Shown here one piece after another: positions 8,957-17,655 of a stretch of DNA of 42,047 nucleotides; position 1 is the stretch's first letter, and the number at the start of each line of letters is the position of its first letter. Under the pieces are notes generated by a model, which was not told where the DNA came from, made no database searches, and saw nothing but the letters and a program-made list of their open reading frames with translations. The translations under genes were made by a program, and so were the position numbers. Source of the DNA: Bacteroidota bacterium (GTDB taxonomy: Bacteria > Bacteroidota > Bacteroidia > Flavobacteriales > Weeksellaceae); contig JAFAFC010000015.1 in NCBI GenBank assembly GCA_023423715.1, positions 1 through 42,047 on the forward strand. The letters are read 5' to 3'.

Positions 8957-10048
8957 TTACACGTTAAAACGGAAATGCATCACATCACCATCTTTCACAA
9001 TGTATTCTTTCCCTTCTACAGAAAGTTTTCCCGCTTCTTTAACTTTAGCTTCGGAACCGTACGTCACGAAATCTTCGTACTGAATAACTTCCGCACGGAT
9101 AAATCCTTTTTCGAAATCGGTGTGAATAACTCCAGCCGCTTGCGGAGCCGTCCAACCTTGTTCAATAGTCCATGCACGAACTTCTTTTACTCCTGCAGTG
9201 AAATACGTTTGTAGCTTCAATAAATCGTACGCTTTACGAATCAAACGATTTACTCCCGGCTCTTCCAAACCAAGCTCTTCTAAAAACATTTGTCTTTCTT
9301 CAAATGTTTCTAATTCGTTGATATCAGCCTCAATTTGAGCAGCAAGAACAACGACTTCTGCGTTTTCACGCCTCGCCATTTCTTCTACTTTAGCAATCCA
9401 TTCGTTTCCATTTTTAATGGAATTTTCATCCACATTACAAACATACAAAACAGGCTTGTTCGTCAGCATTTGAACCTCATCTAAAATCGCTTTGGTAACA
9501 TCATCCGTTGCAAATTCACGAGCATTATTTCCGTCCTCGATAAATTTTTCTAATTTTTGAAGTGTTTCAAAACGAAAAACATCTTCTTTCTTTCCTGATT
9601 TAATGAACTTCTTTGCTTTTTCAGCTGCTTTGGCAACCGTTTCAAGGTCTTTCAATTGAAGTTCAATATCAATAATATCTTTATCTCTCAAAGGATCTAC
9701 AGAACCTTCAACGTGAATAATATTTCCGTTTTCAAAACAACGTAAAACGTGGATAATCGCTTCACACTCTCTAATATTTGCAAGGAACTGATTTCCAAGA
9801 CCTTCTCCTTTACTAGCTCCTTTCACCAAACCAGCGATATCAACAATTTCTACAACGGCAGGCAATACACGTTCTGGCTTTACCAATTCTTCTAGTTTGT
9901 TCAATCGAGGATCTGGAACGGAAACTGTACCCAAATTCGGCTCGATCGTACAGAATGGATAATTAGCAGACTGTGCTTTTGCGTTGCTTAAACAGTTAAA
10001 AAGCGTTGATTTCCCAACATTCGGTAAACCGACAATTCCACATTTCAT
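8957..10048 (-). CDS. ychF: YchF/OLA1-family P-loop ATPase
   Basis: Universally conserved TRAFAC-class nucleotidase of the Obg family that prefers ATP and is linked to ribosomes and oxidative-stress control. The P-loop GLPNVGKST spans residues 7-15, the switch DIAGLVKGA is at 70-78, and the G4 motif is NVDE (205-208) instead of NKxD, the change behind its ATP preference. Cys33 in PFCTIEP corresponds to the redox-sensitive cysteine of E. coli YchF. A coiled-coil insertion (about 130-190) and a C-terminal TGS domain (about 280-362) complete the usual layout at 363 residues. It is a single-gene unit with its own promoter and terminator. Confidence 0.97.
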   Translation of the reverse strand: MKCGIVGLPNVGKSTLFNCLSNAKAQSANYPFCTIEPNLGTVSVPDPRLNKLEELVKPERVLPAVVEIVDIAGLVKGASKGEGLGNQFLANIRECEAIIHVLRCFENGNIIHVEGSVDPLRDKDIIDIELQLKDLETVAKAAEKAKKFIKSGKKEDVFRFETLQKLEKFIEDGNNAREFATDDVTKAILDEVQMLTNKPVLYVCNVDENSIKNGNEWIAKVEEMARRENAEVVVLAAQIEADINELETFEERQMFLEELGLEEPGVNRLIRKAYDLLKLQTYFTAGVKEVRAWTIEQGWTAPQAAGVIHTDFEKGFIRAEVIQYEDFVTYGSEAKVKEAGKLSVEGKEYIVKDGDVMHFRFNV

Positions 10049-10079
10049 ATAGTTGAAGGATATTTTAATTAATACTATA

Positions 10080-10102
10080 AAACCTTCACAATCGGAAGGT
10101 TT
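10080..10102. promoter_or_regulatory. Inverted repeat at the ychF transcription start
   Basis: The 23-base sequence AAACCTTC, seven bases, GAAGGTTT is a perfect inverted repeat with eight-base arms. It begins two bases downstream of the ychF -7 box, so it spans the predicted start site. A DNA operator fits better than an RNA hairpin, because transcription would probably begin inside it. It has no adjacent T-run strong enough for a terminator. Confidence 0.4.
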
Positions 10103-10103
10103 G

Positions 10104-10134
10104 CAAAGATACTTTTTTTAGTTCACTAAAGAAA
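10104..10134 (-). promoter_or_regulatory. Promoter of ychF
   Basis: The minus strand reads TTTC, 19 bases, TATCTTTG. The -7 element (10104-10111) is a perfect TAnnTTTG match, and the -33 element (10131-10134) has the same TTTC form and spacing as the parE promoter. The leader would be about 50 bases. Confidence 0.55.
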
Positions 10135-10135
10135 A

Positions 10136-10162
10136 AATCTGCCCCAATTTGCGGTGCAGATT
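10136..10162 (-). terminator. Intrinsic terminator after ferritin
   Basis: AATCTGC (10136-10142) pairs with GCAGATT (10156-10162) around a 13-base loop that can form extra C:G pairs. On the minus strand it is followed by six T. It lies 27 bases beyond the ferritin stop codon and abuts the ychF promoter. Confidence 0.75.
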
Positions 10163-10189
10163 CTGTATTGTTACTTGATTTTTATCAAT

Positions 10190-10744
10190 TTAAGGATTTT
10201 CACCATTGGCATCGCGAGCCATTGGTGCATCGTCTGGAGTTTCTTCAAGCGTTTTATCGAGATTGAATAAGGATTCGTCACTAGCTTTGTCACCACCAGC
10301 AATTTTCAATTTATCAATTAAGCCCATTGCTAATGTTTCTTCTTCGATTTGTTCTTCCACAAACCACTGCAAGAAATTCCATGTTGCCCAATCTTTTTCC
10401 TCAAAAGCCAAGTTAACGAGTTGATAAATTTTCTCTGTATTTTCAACTTCATGTTTGAAAACAAGGTCAAAACATTCGGTTAATTTTTTGGGATCTTTGC
10501 CAGGAGCCGGCAACGCATTAATCTTAGGTTTTCCACCACGATTAAGTATATACATCATGAATTTCACTGCATGATTACGTTCTTCTTGCGCATGACGGAA
10601 GAGGAAATTTCCAATACCGCCGTAGCCTTGATCTGTAGCCCAAATTCCGTAAGAAAAATAGACTCTAGATTGTAAATCTTCTACATTCATTTGCTCGCTA
10701 AGAGCCTTTTCCATTTTTGCTGAAAGTCTTTTTGTATTGATCAT
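10190..10744 (-). CDS. ftnA: Ferritin (non-haem, FtnA-like)
   Basis: Cytoplasmic iron-storage protein forming 24-subunit cages that oxidise Fe(II) and store Fe(III). Compared with E. coli FtnA the ferroxidase ligands are all visible: Glu22, Glu55 and His58 (in HAQEERNH), Glu99 (KHEVEN), Gln132 and Glu135 (FLQWFVEEQIEEE). The length of 184 residues is slightly above the usual 165-175 because of a polar C-terminal extension (about residues 160-184) rich in Asp, Glu and Pro. It is a single-gene unit with its own terminator. The family call is very secure; the choice of FtnA rather than a bacterioferritin rests on the absence of the haem-ligand methionine context and on FtnA-type spacing. Confidence 0.95.
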   Translation of the reverse strand: MINTKRLSAKMEKALSEQMNVEDLQSRVYFSYGIWATDQGYGGIGNFLFRHAQEERNHAVKFMMYILNRGGKPKINALPAPGKDPKKLTECFDLVFKHEVENTEKIYQLVNLAFEEKDWATWNFLQWFVEEQIEEETLAMGLIDKLKIAGGDKASDESLFNLDKTLEETPDDAPMARDANGENP

Positions 10745-10847
10745 CTTTTTCGTATTTGTATTAAAATTACAAGAAGATGCCTAGAGTATCAAAGAAAGAT
10801 GGAAACTTTATAAAATTCTATTGACTTTTAGAATGAAGTCAAAAAAA

Positions 10848-10868
10848 AATCCCGACTGAGTCGGGATT
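10848..10868 (-). terminator. Intrinsic terminator after the RRM protein gene
   Basis: A nine-base perfect stem pairs AATCCCGAC (10848-10856) with GTCGGGATT (10860-10868) around a three-base loop, followed on the minus strand by a long T-run (A-run at 10841-10849 on the plus strand). It lies 6 bases past the stop codon. Confidence 0.9.
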
Positions 10869-10874
10869 GTATTT

Positions 10875-11174
10875 TTAGTATCTGTTGTTGTTTCTTCTGA
10901 AACCACCGTTACCTCCTCCTCTAGAGTTAGATTCTTTTGGTTTAGCTTCTACAACGTTAAGAACTCTTGCTTTGTAATCTGTTTGGTGAAGACCTTCGAT
11001 TGCTTTAAGAGCTTCTTCAGAGTTTGGCATTTCTACGAAACCAAATCCACGGCTTCTACCAGTTTCTCTATCAGTAACAATCTTTACAGATTCTACCTCT
11101 CCGTAATTTTCGAATAATGCTTGAAGTTCTTGCTCAACTGTGTTGTAACTCAAGTTTGAAATAAAAATGTTCAT
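10875..11174 (-). CDS. RRM-domain RNA-binding protein
   Basis: A 99-residue protein made of one RNA-recognition motif and a short Gly/Arg/Asn-rich tail. RNP2 is IFISNL (residues 3-8) and RNP1 is RGFGFVEM (about 42-49), with the aromatic residues that stack on RNA bases. The tail (about residues 83-99) is like the RGG-type tails of cyanobacterial Rbp and Bacteroidota RbpA-like proteins. In Bacteroidota, which lack some common RNA chaperones, these proteins are thought to act as general RNA-binding or cold-adaptation factors; that role is inferred here. It is a single-gene unit with a 150-base upstream region and its own terminator. Confidence 0.93.
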   Translation of the reverse strand: MNIFISNLSYNTVEQELQALFENYGEVESVKIVTDRETGRSRGFGFVEMPNSEEALKAIEGLHQTDYKARVLNVVEAKPKESNSRGGGNGGFRRNNNRY

Positions 11175-11324
11175 ATTAAAAAAATAAATGTTGTTATTGA
11201 ACTGACTAAAATGAAAACAACTACTGAATGAACATGTATTGAGTCCTTTTTACCAATTTTGGCGCAAGTTAAGTTATTTTTTTTTATTGTACACTATTTT
11301 GAATAAAAACATCCGTTTAGATTG

Positions 11325-12920
11325 CTATTTAATTTTTTTTGCAGTATAGTCACTTTCGTTTGAAAGCCTATCTACGGCTTTAATCGCAATGTTATTTAGA
11401 GTTTTTCCATTTTTTGATTTTGCAATGGATTTTGTTTGTACATTTTTTTCTACAATTTCAGTTTCCCAATCGTTTCCATATTGCGTGTAAACAATCCATT
11501 TATAGACATTTTGTGGAGTTGAAGAGTTCCAACGAAGTATAACATTACCTCCTGTTGTAGTATAGTCTAAACTTGGTTTTGCTAAAGTCAATGCCTTCAA
11601 CCAAGGACTTGAAGGAATCAAGGCTTGCGCACTATACGGTCCATTTTTCAAAGAAGGAAGCATGTTGAAGTTCTTTGTTAAACCCGCCATACTGTAATGA
11701 ATTTCTCCCGCATCTTTTTTCAAAATCGTTCGGGTCATTTCAATTTGATTGACAATTTCTTTTGGACGATCAGAAACTTTGATTTCAACGGTATTCAAAC
11801 CTGGCCATAAGTGACGGTTTTTCGTATTCTCATCTTTCCACCACTGTAATAACGCTGGAAAACTTTGCCCTTTTGATTCGATTGGCCAATACAATTGAGG
11901 TGAAAAATAATCAACCCAGCCTTGATTTAACCATAGTTTGGCATCTGCATACAATTCATCATATTGTGAAGAACCTGTAATTCCCTGTGGATATCCCGGC
12001 TTCCAAATTCCAAATGGACTGATTCCGAATTTCACATAATTCTTTTCCGATTTAATTTCACGATAAATTCGCTCGACAAATTTATTAACATTCGCCCGTC
12101 TCCAATCTGCTCTAGAAAGTGTTCCACCCGAATTTTTGTAGATATTCCACGTTTTAGAATCTGGAAAATCTGCACCTCCATTATAGGTCGCATATGGATA
12201 AAAATAATCGTCAAAATGAATTCCATCAATATCGTAGCGTTTTACAATATCTCGAACCACGTTGGATACGTGATCTTGCGTTTTTTCACTAGACGGATCA
12301 AACCAATACATTCCGTTTTTCAAACGAACGACATTGTCACCAGAACGTCTCACCATAGATTCAGAGGTCACCGAACCACCGCCCGTATGGTGCGCACGAT
12401 ACGGATTGAGCCAAACGTGGATTTCAATTCCTCTTTTGTGAGATTCTTCCACCCAAAATTCTAAAGGATCGTAGGCTGGATACGGCGCGCGACCAATCTC
12501 ACCCGTTAAGAAATACGACCATGGTTCCAAATCACTTTTATACAAAGCATCTGCAGAAGGGCGAACTTGAAGAATTACCGCATTGAAATTATTATTCTGC
12601 AACGTTTCTAATATGGTAATCGCTTCCGCTTTTTGTTGCTCTGTCGTTAAATCCTTTCTAGAAGGCCAGTTGATATTGGCAACCGATGCAATCCAAGCGG
12701 CACGAAACTCTCGTTTCACTTCAGGAAGCGTAACTTTCACCGCATCAGCATCTTTAGGAGTCGTTGCCGTTTCAGTTGGCTTAGTTTCTTTTTTTGGAGG
12801 AACGGGCTGCGTTGTTGTCGGTTTTTTAAATGGTGTTTTCTTAGGTTGCGAACCACAAGCCGCAACAATTAACAACATCATAAGCGCCCAAAGCGAAATT
12901 TTGAAATTACGTCTATTCAT
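11325..12920 (-). CDS. GHL10-family (DigH-like) glycoside hydrolase lipoprotein
   Basis: Lipoprotein of 531 residues with a lipobox ending at Cys22 (LIVAAC), then a Pro/Thr/Lys-rich linker (about 25-65). The catalytic-type TIM-barrel of the glycosyl-hydrolase-like 10 family (PF02638, E. coli YddW/DigH) spans about residues 68-400. Landmarks are FRAAWIASV, VILQVRPSADALY, HVWLNPYRAH, the acidic IDGIHFDDYFYP and FSPQLYWPIE. The C-terminal 110 residues look like a fibronectin type III-like domain. E. coli DigH cleaves peptide-free (denuded) peptidoglycan glycans, so a cell-wall role is likely. The residues after Cys22 are basic and not acidic, so it lacks the usual Bacteroidota surface-export signal and probably faces the periplasm. 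Confidence 0.88.
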   Translation of the reverse strand: MNRRNFKISLWALMMLLIVAACGSQPKKTPFKKPTTTQPVPPKKETKPTETATTPKDADAVKVTLPEVKREFRAAWIASVANINWPSRKDLTTEQQKAEAITILETLQNNNFNAVILQVRPSADALYKSDLEPWSYFLTGEIGRAPYPAYDPLEFWVEESHKRGIEIHVWLNPYRAHHTGGGSVTSESMVRRSGDNVVRLKNGMYWFDPSSEKTQDHVSNVVRDIVKRYDIDGIHFDDYFYPYATYNGGADFPDSKTWNIYKNSGGTLSRADWRRANVNKFVERIYREIKSEKNYVKFGISPFGIWKPGYPQGITGSSQYDELYADAKLWLNQGWVDYFSPQLYWPIESKGQSFPALLQWWKDENTKNRHLWPGLNTVEIKVSDRPKEIVNQIEMTRTILKKDAGEIHYSMAGLTKNFNMLPSLKNGPYSAQALIPSSPWLKALTLAKPSLDYTTTGGNVILRWNSSTPQNVYKWIVYTQYGNDWETEIVEKNVQTKSIAKSKNGKTLNNIAIKAVDRLSNESDYTAKKIK

Positions 12921-12996
12921 AGATTGCGAAAATACTTAATTTTTTTAGAAGAAAAAGTTTGGAAAACCCAAACTACGTTGGTTAACTAAACGAAAA

Positions 12997-13018
12997 AATC
13001 CCCAAATTATTGGGGATT
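12997..13018 (-). terminator. Intrinsic terminator after typA
   Basis: AATCCCCAA (12997-13005) pairs perfectly with TTGGGGATT (13010-13018) around a four-base loop. On the minus strand it is followed by a run of six T. It lies 24 bases after the typA stop codon. Confidence 0.88.
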
Positions 13019-13042
13019 CTATATTATTGAGTTCGAAATGAA

Positions 13043-14848
13043 TTATGCTTTTGCATTTCTTTCTAGTCTCTTTCTATCTTCTTCTGAAAGAATTTTCTTT
13101 CTCATACGGATGAAATTCGGAGTTACCTCGATCGCTTCATCAGCTTGGATATATTCCATACATTCTTCAAGAGAGAATAAGATTTTTGGTGCAACACCTG
13201 TATCTTTATCTTTACCAGAAGCACGCATGTTGTTCAATTGCTTTGCTTCAACGATGTTTACAACCAAATCTCCAGGTTTATTTTGTTCACCGATGATCAT
13301 TCCTGTGTAGATTTCCTCTCCTGGATCAACGAAAAACTTACCTCTATCCTGAAGTTTATTGATTGAATATTCTGTCGCAGGACCTGTTCCTTTACTTACT
13401 AATACGCCGTTGTTCCTTCCTGGAATCGCACCTTTGAAAGGTTTGTATTCCGTAAAACGGTGCGCCATAATTGCTTCACCAGCTGTCGCAGTAAGCATTT
13501 GAGAACGTAATCCGATTAAACCTCTTGAAGGAATTTCGAATTCCATATGTTGCATTTCCCCTTTTGTCTCCATAATGTGAAGATCTCCTTTTCTTTGCGT
13601 AGCCAAATCGATTACACGAGAAGCAAATTCTTCTGGAACGTCTACTACCAATGATTCGTAAGGCTCACATTGTTCACCATCAATTTCTCTGAAGATAACT
13701 TGAGGCTGACCAATCGTCATCTCGTACCCTTCTCTTCTCATCGTTTCAATTAAAACAGATAAGTGAAGAATACCACGACCAAAAACTAGGAATGTATTCG
13801 CATCATCCGTTTGTTGAACACGTAATGCTAAGTTTTTCTCTAATTCTTTTTCTAATCTTTCTTTAAGGTGATTAGACGTTACATATTTTCCATCTTTTCC
13901 GAAAAAAGGCGAATTGTTGATTGAGAACGTCATGTTCAAGGTAGGCTCGTCAATTGCGATTCTTGGAAGTGGTTCTGGATTATCAACATCCACAAAAGTA
14001 TCACCAATTTGGAATTTGTCGAATCCTACGATCGCACAAATATCACCAGCAAAAACTTCCTGAACTTTTTTCTTTCCTAAACCTTCGAATACGTAAAGTT
14101 CTTTTACTTTTCCCTTTACAATTTTGTCTCCTTCTTGCGCAAGACCAATCCATTGTCCTTCTTTAACAGAACCTCTCGCAATTTTACCAATCGCAATTCG
14201 TCCTAAGAAAGATGAAAAATCTAAAGATGTAATTTGCATTTGAAGTGTACCTTCCTCAACTTTTGGTTCTGGAACGTATTTAAGAACCCCATCTAAAATT
14301 GGTAAAATACTATCCGTAGGCTCCAAAGATGTATTGAACCATCCTTGTTTTGAAGAACCGTAATATGTTGGGAAATCCAACTGCTCTTCTGTTGCATCTA
14401 AAGCGAAGAATAAATCAAAAACTTTGTCGTGAACTTCGTCTGGACGGCAGTTTTCTTTATCTACTTTATTGATAACTACAATTGGCTTAAGACCCAATTG
14501 CAACGCTTTTTGCAATACGAATCTCGTTTGTGGCATTGGTCCCTCGAAAGCATCAACTAACAAAATTACCCCATCTGCCATTTTCAATACACGCTCTACT
14601 TCCCCACCAAAATCGGCGTGACCAGGTGTATCAATTACGTTGATTTTCGTGTCTTTGTACGTTACCGAAATGTTCTTAGACAAAATGGTAATCCCTCTTT
14701 CACGCTCCAAATCATTGTTATCCATGATAAGTTCACCAGACTCTTGATTTTCTCTGAAGATATTGGTTGCGTGGATGATTTTGTCAACCAAAGTCGTCTT
14801 TCCGTGGTCAACGTGTGCGATAATCGCAATATTTCTAATGTTTTGCAT
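13043..14848 (-). CDS. typA: Ribosome-associated GTPase BipA/TypA
   Basis: Translational GTPase related to EF-G that assists 50S assembly and stress or low-temperature growth. The G motifs are AHVDHGKTT (residues 11-19), RGITI (51-55), DTPGHADFGG (73-82) and NKVD (127-130). Beta-barrel domain II, two EF-G-like alpha/beta domains and the BipA-specific C-terminal domain follow. The length of 601 is typical. It is a single-gene unit with a perfect -7 box upstream and a strong terminator downstream. Confidence 0.97.
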   Translation of the reverse strand: MQNIRNIAIIAHVDHGKTTLVDKIIHATNIFRENQESGELIMDNNDLERERGITILSKNISVTYKDTKINVIDTPGHADFGGEVERVLKMADGVILLVDAFEGPMPQTRFVLQKALQLGLKPIVVINKVDKENCRPDEVHDKVFDLFFALDATEEQLDFPTYYGSSKQGWFNTSLEPTDSILPILDGVLKYVPEPKVEEGTLQMQITSLDFSSFLGRIAIGKIARGSVKEGQWIGLAQEGDKIVKGKVKELYVFEGLGKKKVQEVFAGDICAIVGFDKFQIGDTFVDVDNPEPLPRIAIDEPTLNMTFSINNSPFFGKDGKYVTSNHLKERLEKELEKNLALRVQQTDDANTFLVFGRGILHLSVLIETMRREGYEMTIGQPQVIFREIDGEQCEPYESLVVDVPEEFASRVIDLATQRKGDLHIMETKGEMQHMEFEIPSRGLIGLRSQMLTATAGEAIMAHRFTEYKPFKGAIPGRNNGVLVSKGTGPATEYSINKLQDRGKFFVDPGEEIYTGMIIGEQNKPGDLVVNIVEAKQLNNMRASGKDKDTGVAPKILFSLEECMEYIQADEAIEVTPNFIRMRKKILSEEDRKRLERNAKA

Positions 14849-14866
14849 CTTTATTTTTTACGGGTG

Positions 14867-14899
14867 CAAAAGTACGAAATTTTTAAAAAAAATAAACAA
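14867..14899 (-). promoter_or_regulatory. Probable promoter of typA
   Basis: On the minus strand a perfect -7 box TACTTTTG (14867-14874) lies about 20 bases upstream of the typA ATG. A TTG triplet (14897-14899) sits 22 bases further up, slightly beyond the usual 19-20 spacing, so the -33 assignment is weak. Confidence 0.4.
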
Positions 14900-15004
14900 T
14901 TAGATTGAACAATTAACAAAAAAGCAACATTCTGAAATAAAACACTGCGTCTTATTCAATATAATCGCAAAAAAATCCGAAAAACATAAAAGAAATTCTT
15001 GATT

Positions 15005-15274
15005 TTAGATTTGAATCGAATAGAAATAATAGCCCAAAGCCACTTGAAATAGTAAAATCAATCCTATTTTAATGAGAAATGATGGTTTTGAAATTTTATG
15101 TCGAAAAAATAGCATTCCGAGAACCGCTCCCAAACTTCCACCCAAAAAAGCCACCATCAACAAAGTGTTTTCCGAAGTTCGCCATTGTTTATTCTTCGCC
15201 TGTCTTTTGTCCCAACCATAAAGGAAAAATGTAGAAACATTCAGCACCAAAAGTAAAATGAAAATTAGACTCAT
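15005..15274 (-). CDS. DUF1294 small membrane protein
   Basis: An 89-residue inner-membrane protein with three hydrophobic segments (about residues 3-19, 38-56 and 67-85). The motif FxxYGWDKRQAK (residues 17-27) followed by WRTSENTLL and a GGSLGAxxGMxxFRHKxxKPSF segment is diagnostic of the DUF1294 family. The function of the family is unknown. The start codon lies 39 bases downstream of the alpha-fucosidase stop on the same strand, and the two are probably co-transcribed. No functional link between them is evident. Confidence 0.88.
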   Translation of the reverse strand: MSLIFILLLVLNVSTFFLYGWDKRQAKNKQWRTSENTLLMVAFLGGSLGAVLGMLFFRHKISKPSFLIKIGLILLFQVALGYYFYSIQI

Positions 15275-15313
15275 GAAATCAGTATTCTGAAGCGTTTTGA
15301 TTAAAAATACTTA

Positions 15314-17155
15314 TTACAAATTGGTTTCAATCGCTCCCACTTTCTCACGATACAAATCAAGTGGGCCATCAAGTAAAACCGCAATAACAGTCAGATTTTT
15401 ATCCAAACGTTCTTTTGGAACATCGATATACACAATTCCCGGAATCGGACTCCAATACAATTTATTATAGATATGATGATTGATCATAGAACCCTCACCA
15501 ACAATACGAATTCTGGAAATTTTATTTTTTAAACCTTTCAAAGCAATCGGTCCCGTAGGTGTTCCTTCAACAAAAAGATACAAGGTTTGTTTATCTTTTG
15601 AAAGTGCCGTCATTCCTGAATAATGTCCAGAAGGAAGTCCTTTTTCGGTTTCGTATAAAGCTTCTGCCGATTTTGAAATCCAATTTAAGGTCTCCGAATT
15701 TGAGTTTGAAGGTGTTTTTATTTTCATATCCAAACCATCCGAAGTTAAACCCGAATTATTCAATAAATTGGTTCCTTTATCCAATTGAAAAGCGATTTGA
15801 TATGCCGCTTGCTTCACCTCTTTTTCTTCTAAAATAGTTTCCAAACTCGGCTTTTCAAAATCGAATTTTTCTTTTAAAACCAAAGGAGAATCAAACTGAA
15901 CTTCAACCACTGGAACATCTTGATCAAATTTAACTTGATGAAATTTCAGTAAAGCATTTCCCTTTTCATTTTGTTTAAATTCTACCTTTCCAGCCGGATC
16001 TCCCACTACTTTAGCAGATGTAATTTTTGAATTCAAACCATAAATCGAAGCAAAATCCTTTGCTTCTTCCAAATACAAAAACAACTTCTTTTTATCCTTT
16101 GACAACGCCGATTTCCCTTGATAATATTCAGCAGGAATTCCTTTTTGCGTTTTATAAACCGCTTCTTCGTGCTTCTTCGTCCAACGTCCCAAATTTTCCA
16201 AAATCGCTTTTTGTTCTTGAGGAATCGTTCCATCTTCTTTTGGACCGATATCAATTAATAAATTCCCACCCATCGAAATCACATCCGCCAACGTTCGAAC
16301 AATCATATTTGGTGTTTTGTAATTGGTATCAAATGGCTGAAACCCCCAAGAATCATTCATTGTATAACACAATTCCCAATAGGTTGCGTTTGGCGCCATA
16401 ACAGGAACTCCTTGCTCCGGAGTTTCGTAATCGCCGTGCGTATTCAATCGAGAATTGATGATAATATTAGGATTGTATTTTCTAAGATTCGCTAAGGTTT
16501 TTGGAGCTTGCCATTCTTCTGAAGTATGCTCCCAATCGCCGTCAAACCAAATTAAATCCGGCTTGCATTGTAACGAAAGTTCGTTCAGTTGACTTTGATA
16601 ATACGTAACAAATTCATTCCAACGTTTGGGTTCGTCTATTAATTTATACCGAATTTTCGTTCGCGTATTTACATCATAATTAGGATGACTCCAGTCGGGA
16701 AGTGAATAATACAGTCCCGTTTTAAGATCGGTTTTTTGCAAAGCGGAAACAAAACTTGTAAGCAAATCTCGTTTTGCAGCTGCATCTTTCTTGGTCGTTA
16801 TTGCTTTATCTGCTTTCGAATCCCACAGAGAAACGCCATCGTGATGCCTAGTTGTGATTACGGAATATTTCGCACCCGAATTTTTTATGAGCCGAACCCA
16901 TTCCTCAGGATTGTAATTGGAAGCTGTAAAACCGTCCAACTGCTTCATATAATTTTCGTGGTTGATGTAATTGTTAAAAAAAGCCCAAGACTCCGAAATT
17001 CCTTTCACCGAGTAAATTCCCCAATGGATGAAAATTCCCAATTTGGCATCTTGAAACCATTCCATTTTCTGTTCCGTCTTAACTTCTTGCTTTTGCGCAT
17101 GAAATGTAGACATACAAAACCCCACTAAAACTAAGCTAACAACTCTTTTAACCAT
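15314..17155 (-). CDS. GH29 alpha-L-fucosidase with duplicated C-terminal module
   Basis: Secreted or periplasmic exo-glycosidase releasing L-fucose from glycans. A Sec signal peptide (residues 1 to about 20, ending FHA) precedes the GH29 TIM-barrel (about 30-325). Conserved motifs are LGIFIHWG (39-46), TTRHHDG (101-107) and LIWFDGDW (201-208), where Asp205 is the expected nucleophile. The C-terminal part carries two similar modules, one starting at Trp325 and one at Trp492. Each has an EAxYxTxKGxP segment, then YxGxxALSKDKxxLxL and a strand-rich region ending in a DSPL or DGPL motif. A 16-base palindrome precedes the gene. Without other carbohydrate genes nearby it is not part of a visible polysaccharide-utilisation locus. 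Confidence 0.93.
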   Translation of the reverse strand: MVKRVVSLVLVGFCMSTFHAQKQEVKTEQKMEWFQDAKLGIFIHWGIYSVKGISESWAFFNNYINHENYMKQLDGFTASNYNPEEWVRLIKNSGAKYSVITTRHHDGVSLWDSKADKAITTKKDAAAKRDLLTSFVSALQKTDLKTGLYYSLPDWSHPNYDVNTRTKIRYKLIDEPKRWNEFVTYYQSQLNELSLQCKPDLIWFDGDWEHTSEEWQAPKTLANLRKYNPNIIINSRLNTHGDYETPEQGVPVMAPNATYWELCYTMNDSWGFQPFDTNYKTPNMIVRTLADVISMGGNLLIDIGPKEDGTIPQEQKAILENLGRWTKKHEEAVYKTQKGIPAEYYQGKSALSKDKKKLFLYLEEAKDFASIYGLNSKITSAKVVGDPAGKVEFKQNEKGNALLKFHQVKFDQDVPVVEVQFDSPLVLKEKFDFEKPSLETILEEKEVKQAAYQIAFQLDKGTNLLNNSGLTSDGLDMKIKTPSNSNSETLNWISKSAEALYETEKGLPSGHYSGMTALSKDKQTLYLFVEGTPTGPIALKGLKNKISRIRIVGEGSMINHHIYNKLYWSPIPGIVYIDVPKERLDKNLTVIAVLLDGPLDLYREKVGAIETNL

Positions 17156-17169
17156 ACTTTTTTGATTCG

Positions 17170-17185
17170 TTTCTAAATTTAGAAA
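17170..17185. promoter_or_regulatory. Palindrome upstream of the alpha-fucosidase gene
   Basis: TTTCTAAATTTAGAAA is a perfect 16-base palindrome located 15 bases upstream of the fucosidase ATG. On the minus strand it includes TAAATTTA, one mismatch from a -7 box, so it may be an operator over the promoter or simply an AT-rich promoter element. Confidence 0.35.
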
Positions 17186-17232
17186 AAATCAGTGAAAGTT
17201 TGTGTGGAAATTTAAGATTGAAAATTACCTAG

Positions 17233-17613
17233 TTATTCTTTTATCCTCAAAGGACTAATAATGATTCCGTACCCATCAGGATCATGAACTAAAATTCCAT
17301 TTTTCTGCCAATACGGATTTGCCGGAACATGTATTTCGATCGATTTTGATGTAATCGAATTCATGATAAAATCATATTCGTTAGTCGTTGAAGGGTAAAA
17401 AACCAACAAATCATCTGGATCAAATAAATGATTAGTGCTACTAGTAGAAGTCGTAAACTCCAAATGCCATGAGTTTCCTTTTTCCCCTAGGAAAACTCCA
17501 TCATAACCATCATGATTATTGAATTCCCCAAAAACCTCAAGTCCAATAATTTTGGTGTAAAAATCGATAACACTCCCAAGATTATCCGTATGACGAGCTA
17601 CTCTAAGATCCAT
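17233..17613 (-). CDS. VOC-superfamily (glyoxalase/bleomycin-resistance-like) protein
   Basis: A 126-residue protein with the paired beta-alpha-beta-beta-beta modules of the vicinal-oxygen-chelate fold. The first module starts at RVARHTDNLGSVIDFYTKIIGLEV, with His8 as a possible metal ligand and Glu52 at its end (HLEF). The second ends in the typical HDPDGYGIIISP segment. The reaction and metal cannot be deduced. It lies 42 bases downstream of the ClC gene on the same strand and is probably co-transcribed with it. No terminator was seen before the fucosidase promoter region. Confidence 0.85.
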   Translation of the reverse strand: MDLRVARHTDNLGSVIDFYTKIIGLEVFGEFNNHDGYDGVFLGEKGNSWHLEFTTSTSSTNHLFDPDDLLVFYPSTTNEYDFIMNSITSKSIEIHVPANPYWQKNGILVHDPDGYGIIISPLRIKE

Positions 17614-17655
17614 TTAAGCCTAAAATTTAATTTTTACAATTATAAGAAAACACGT

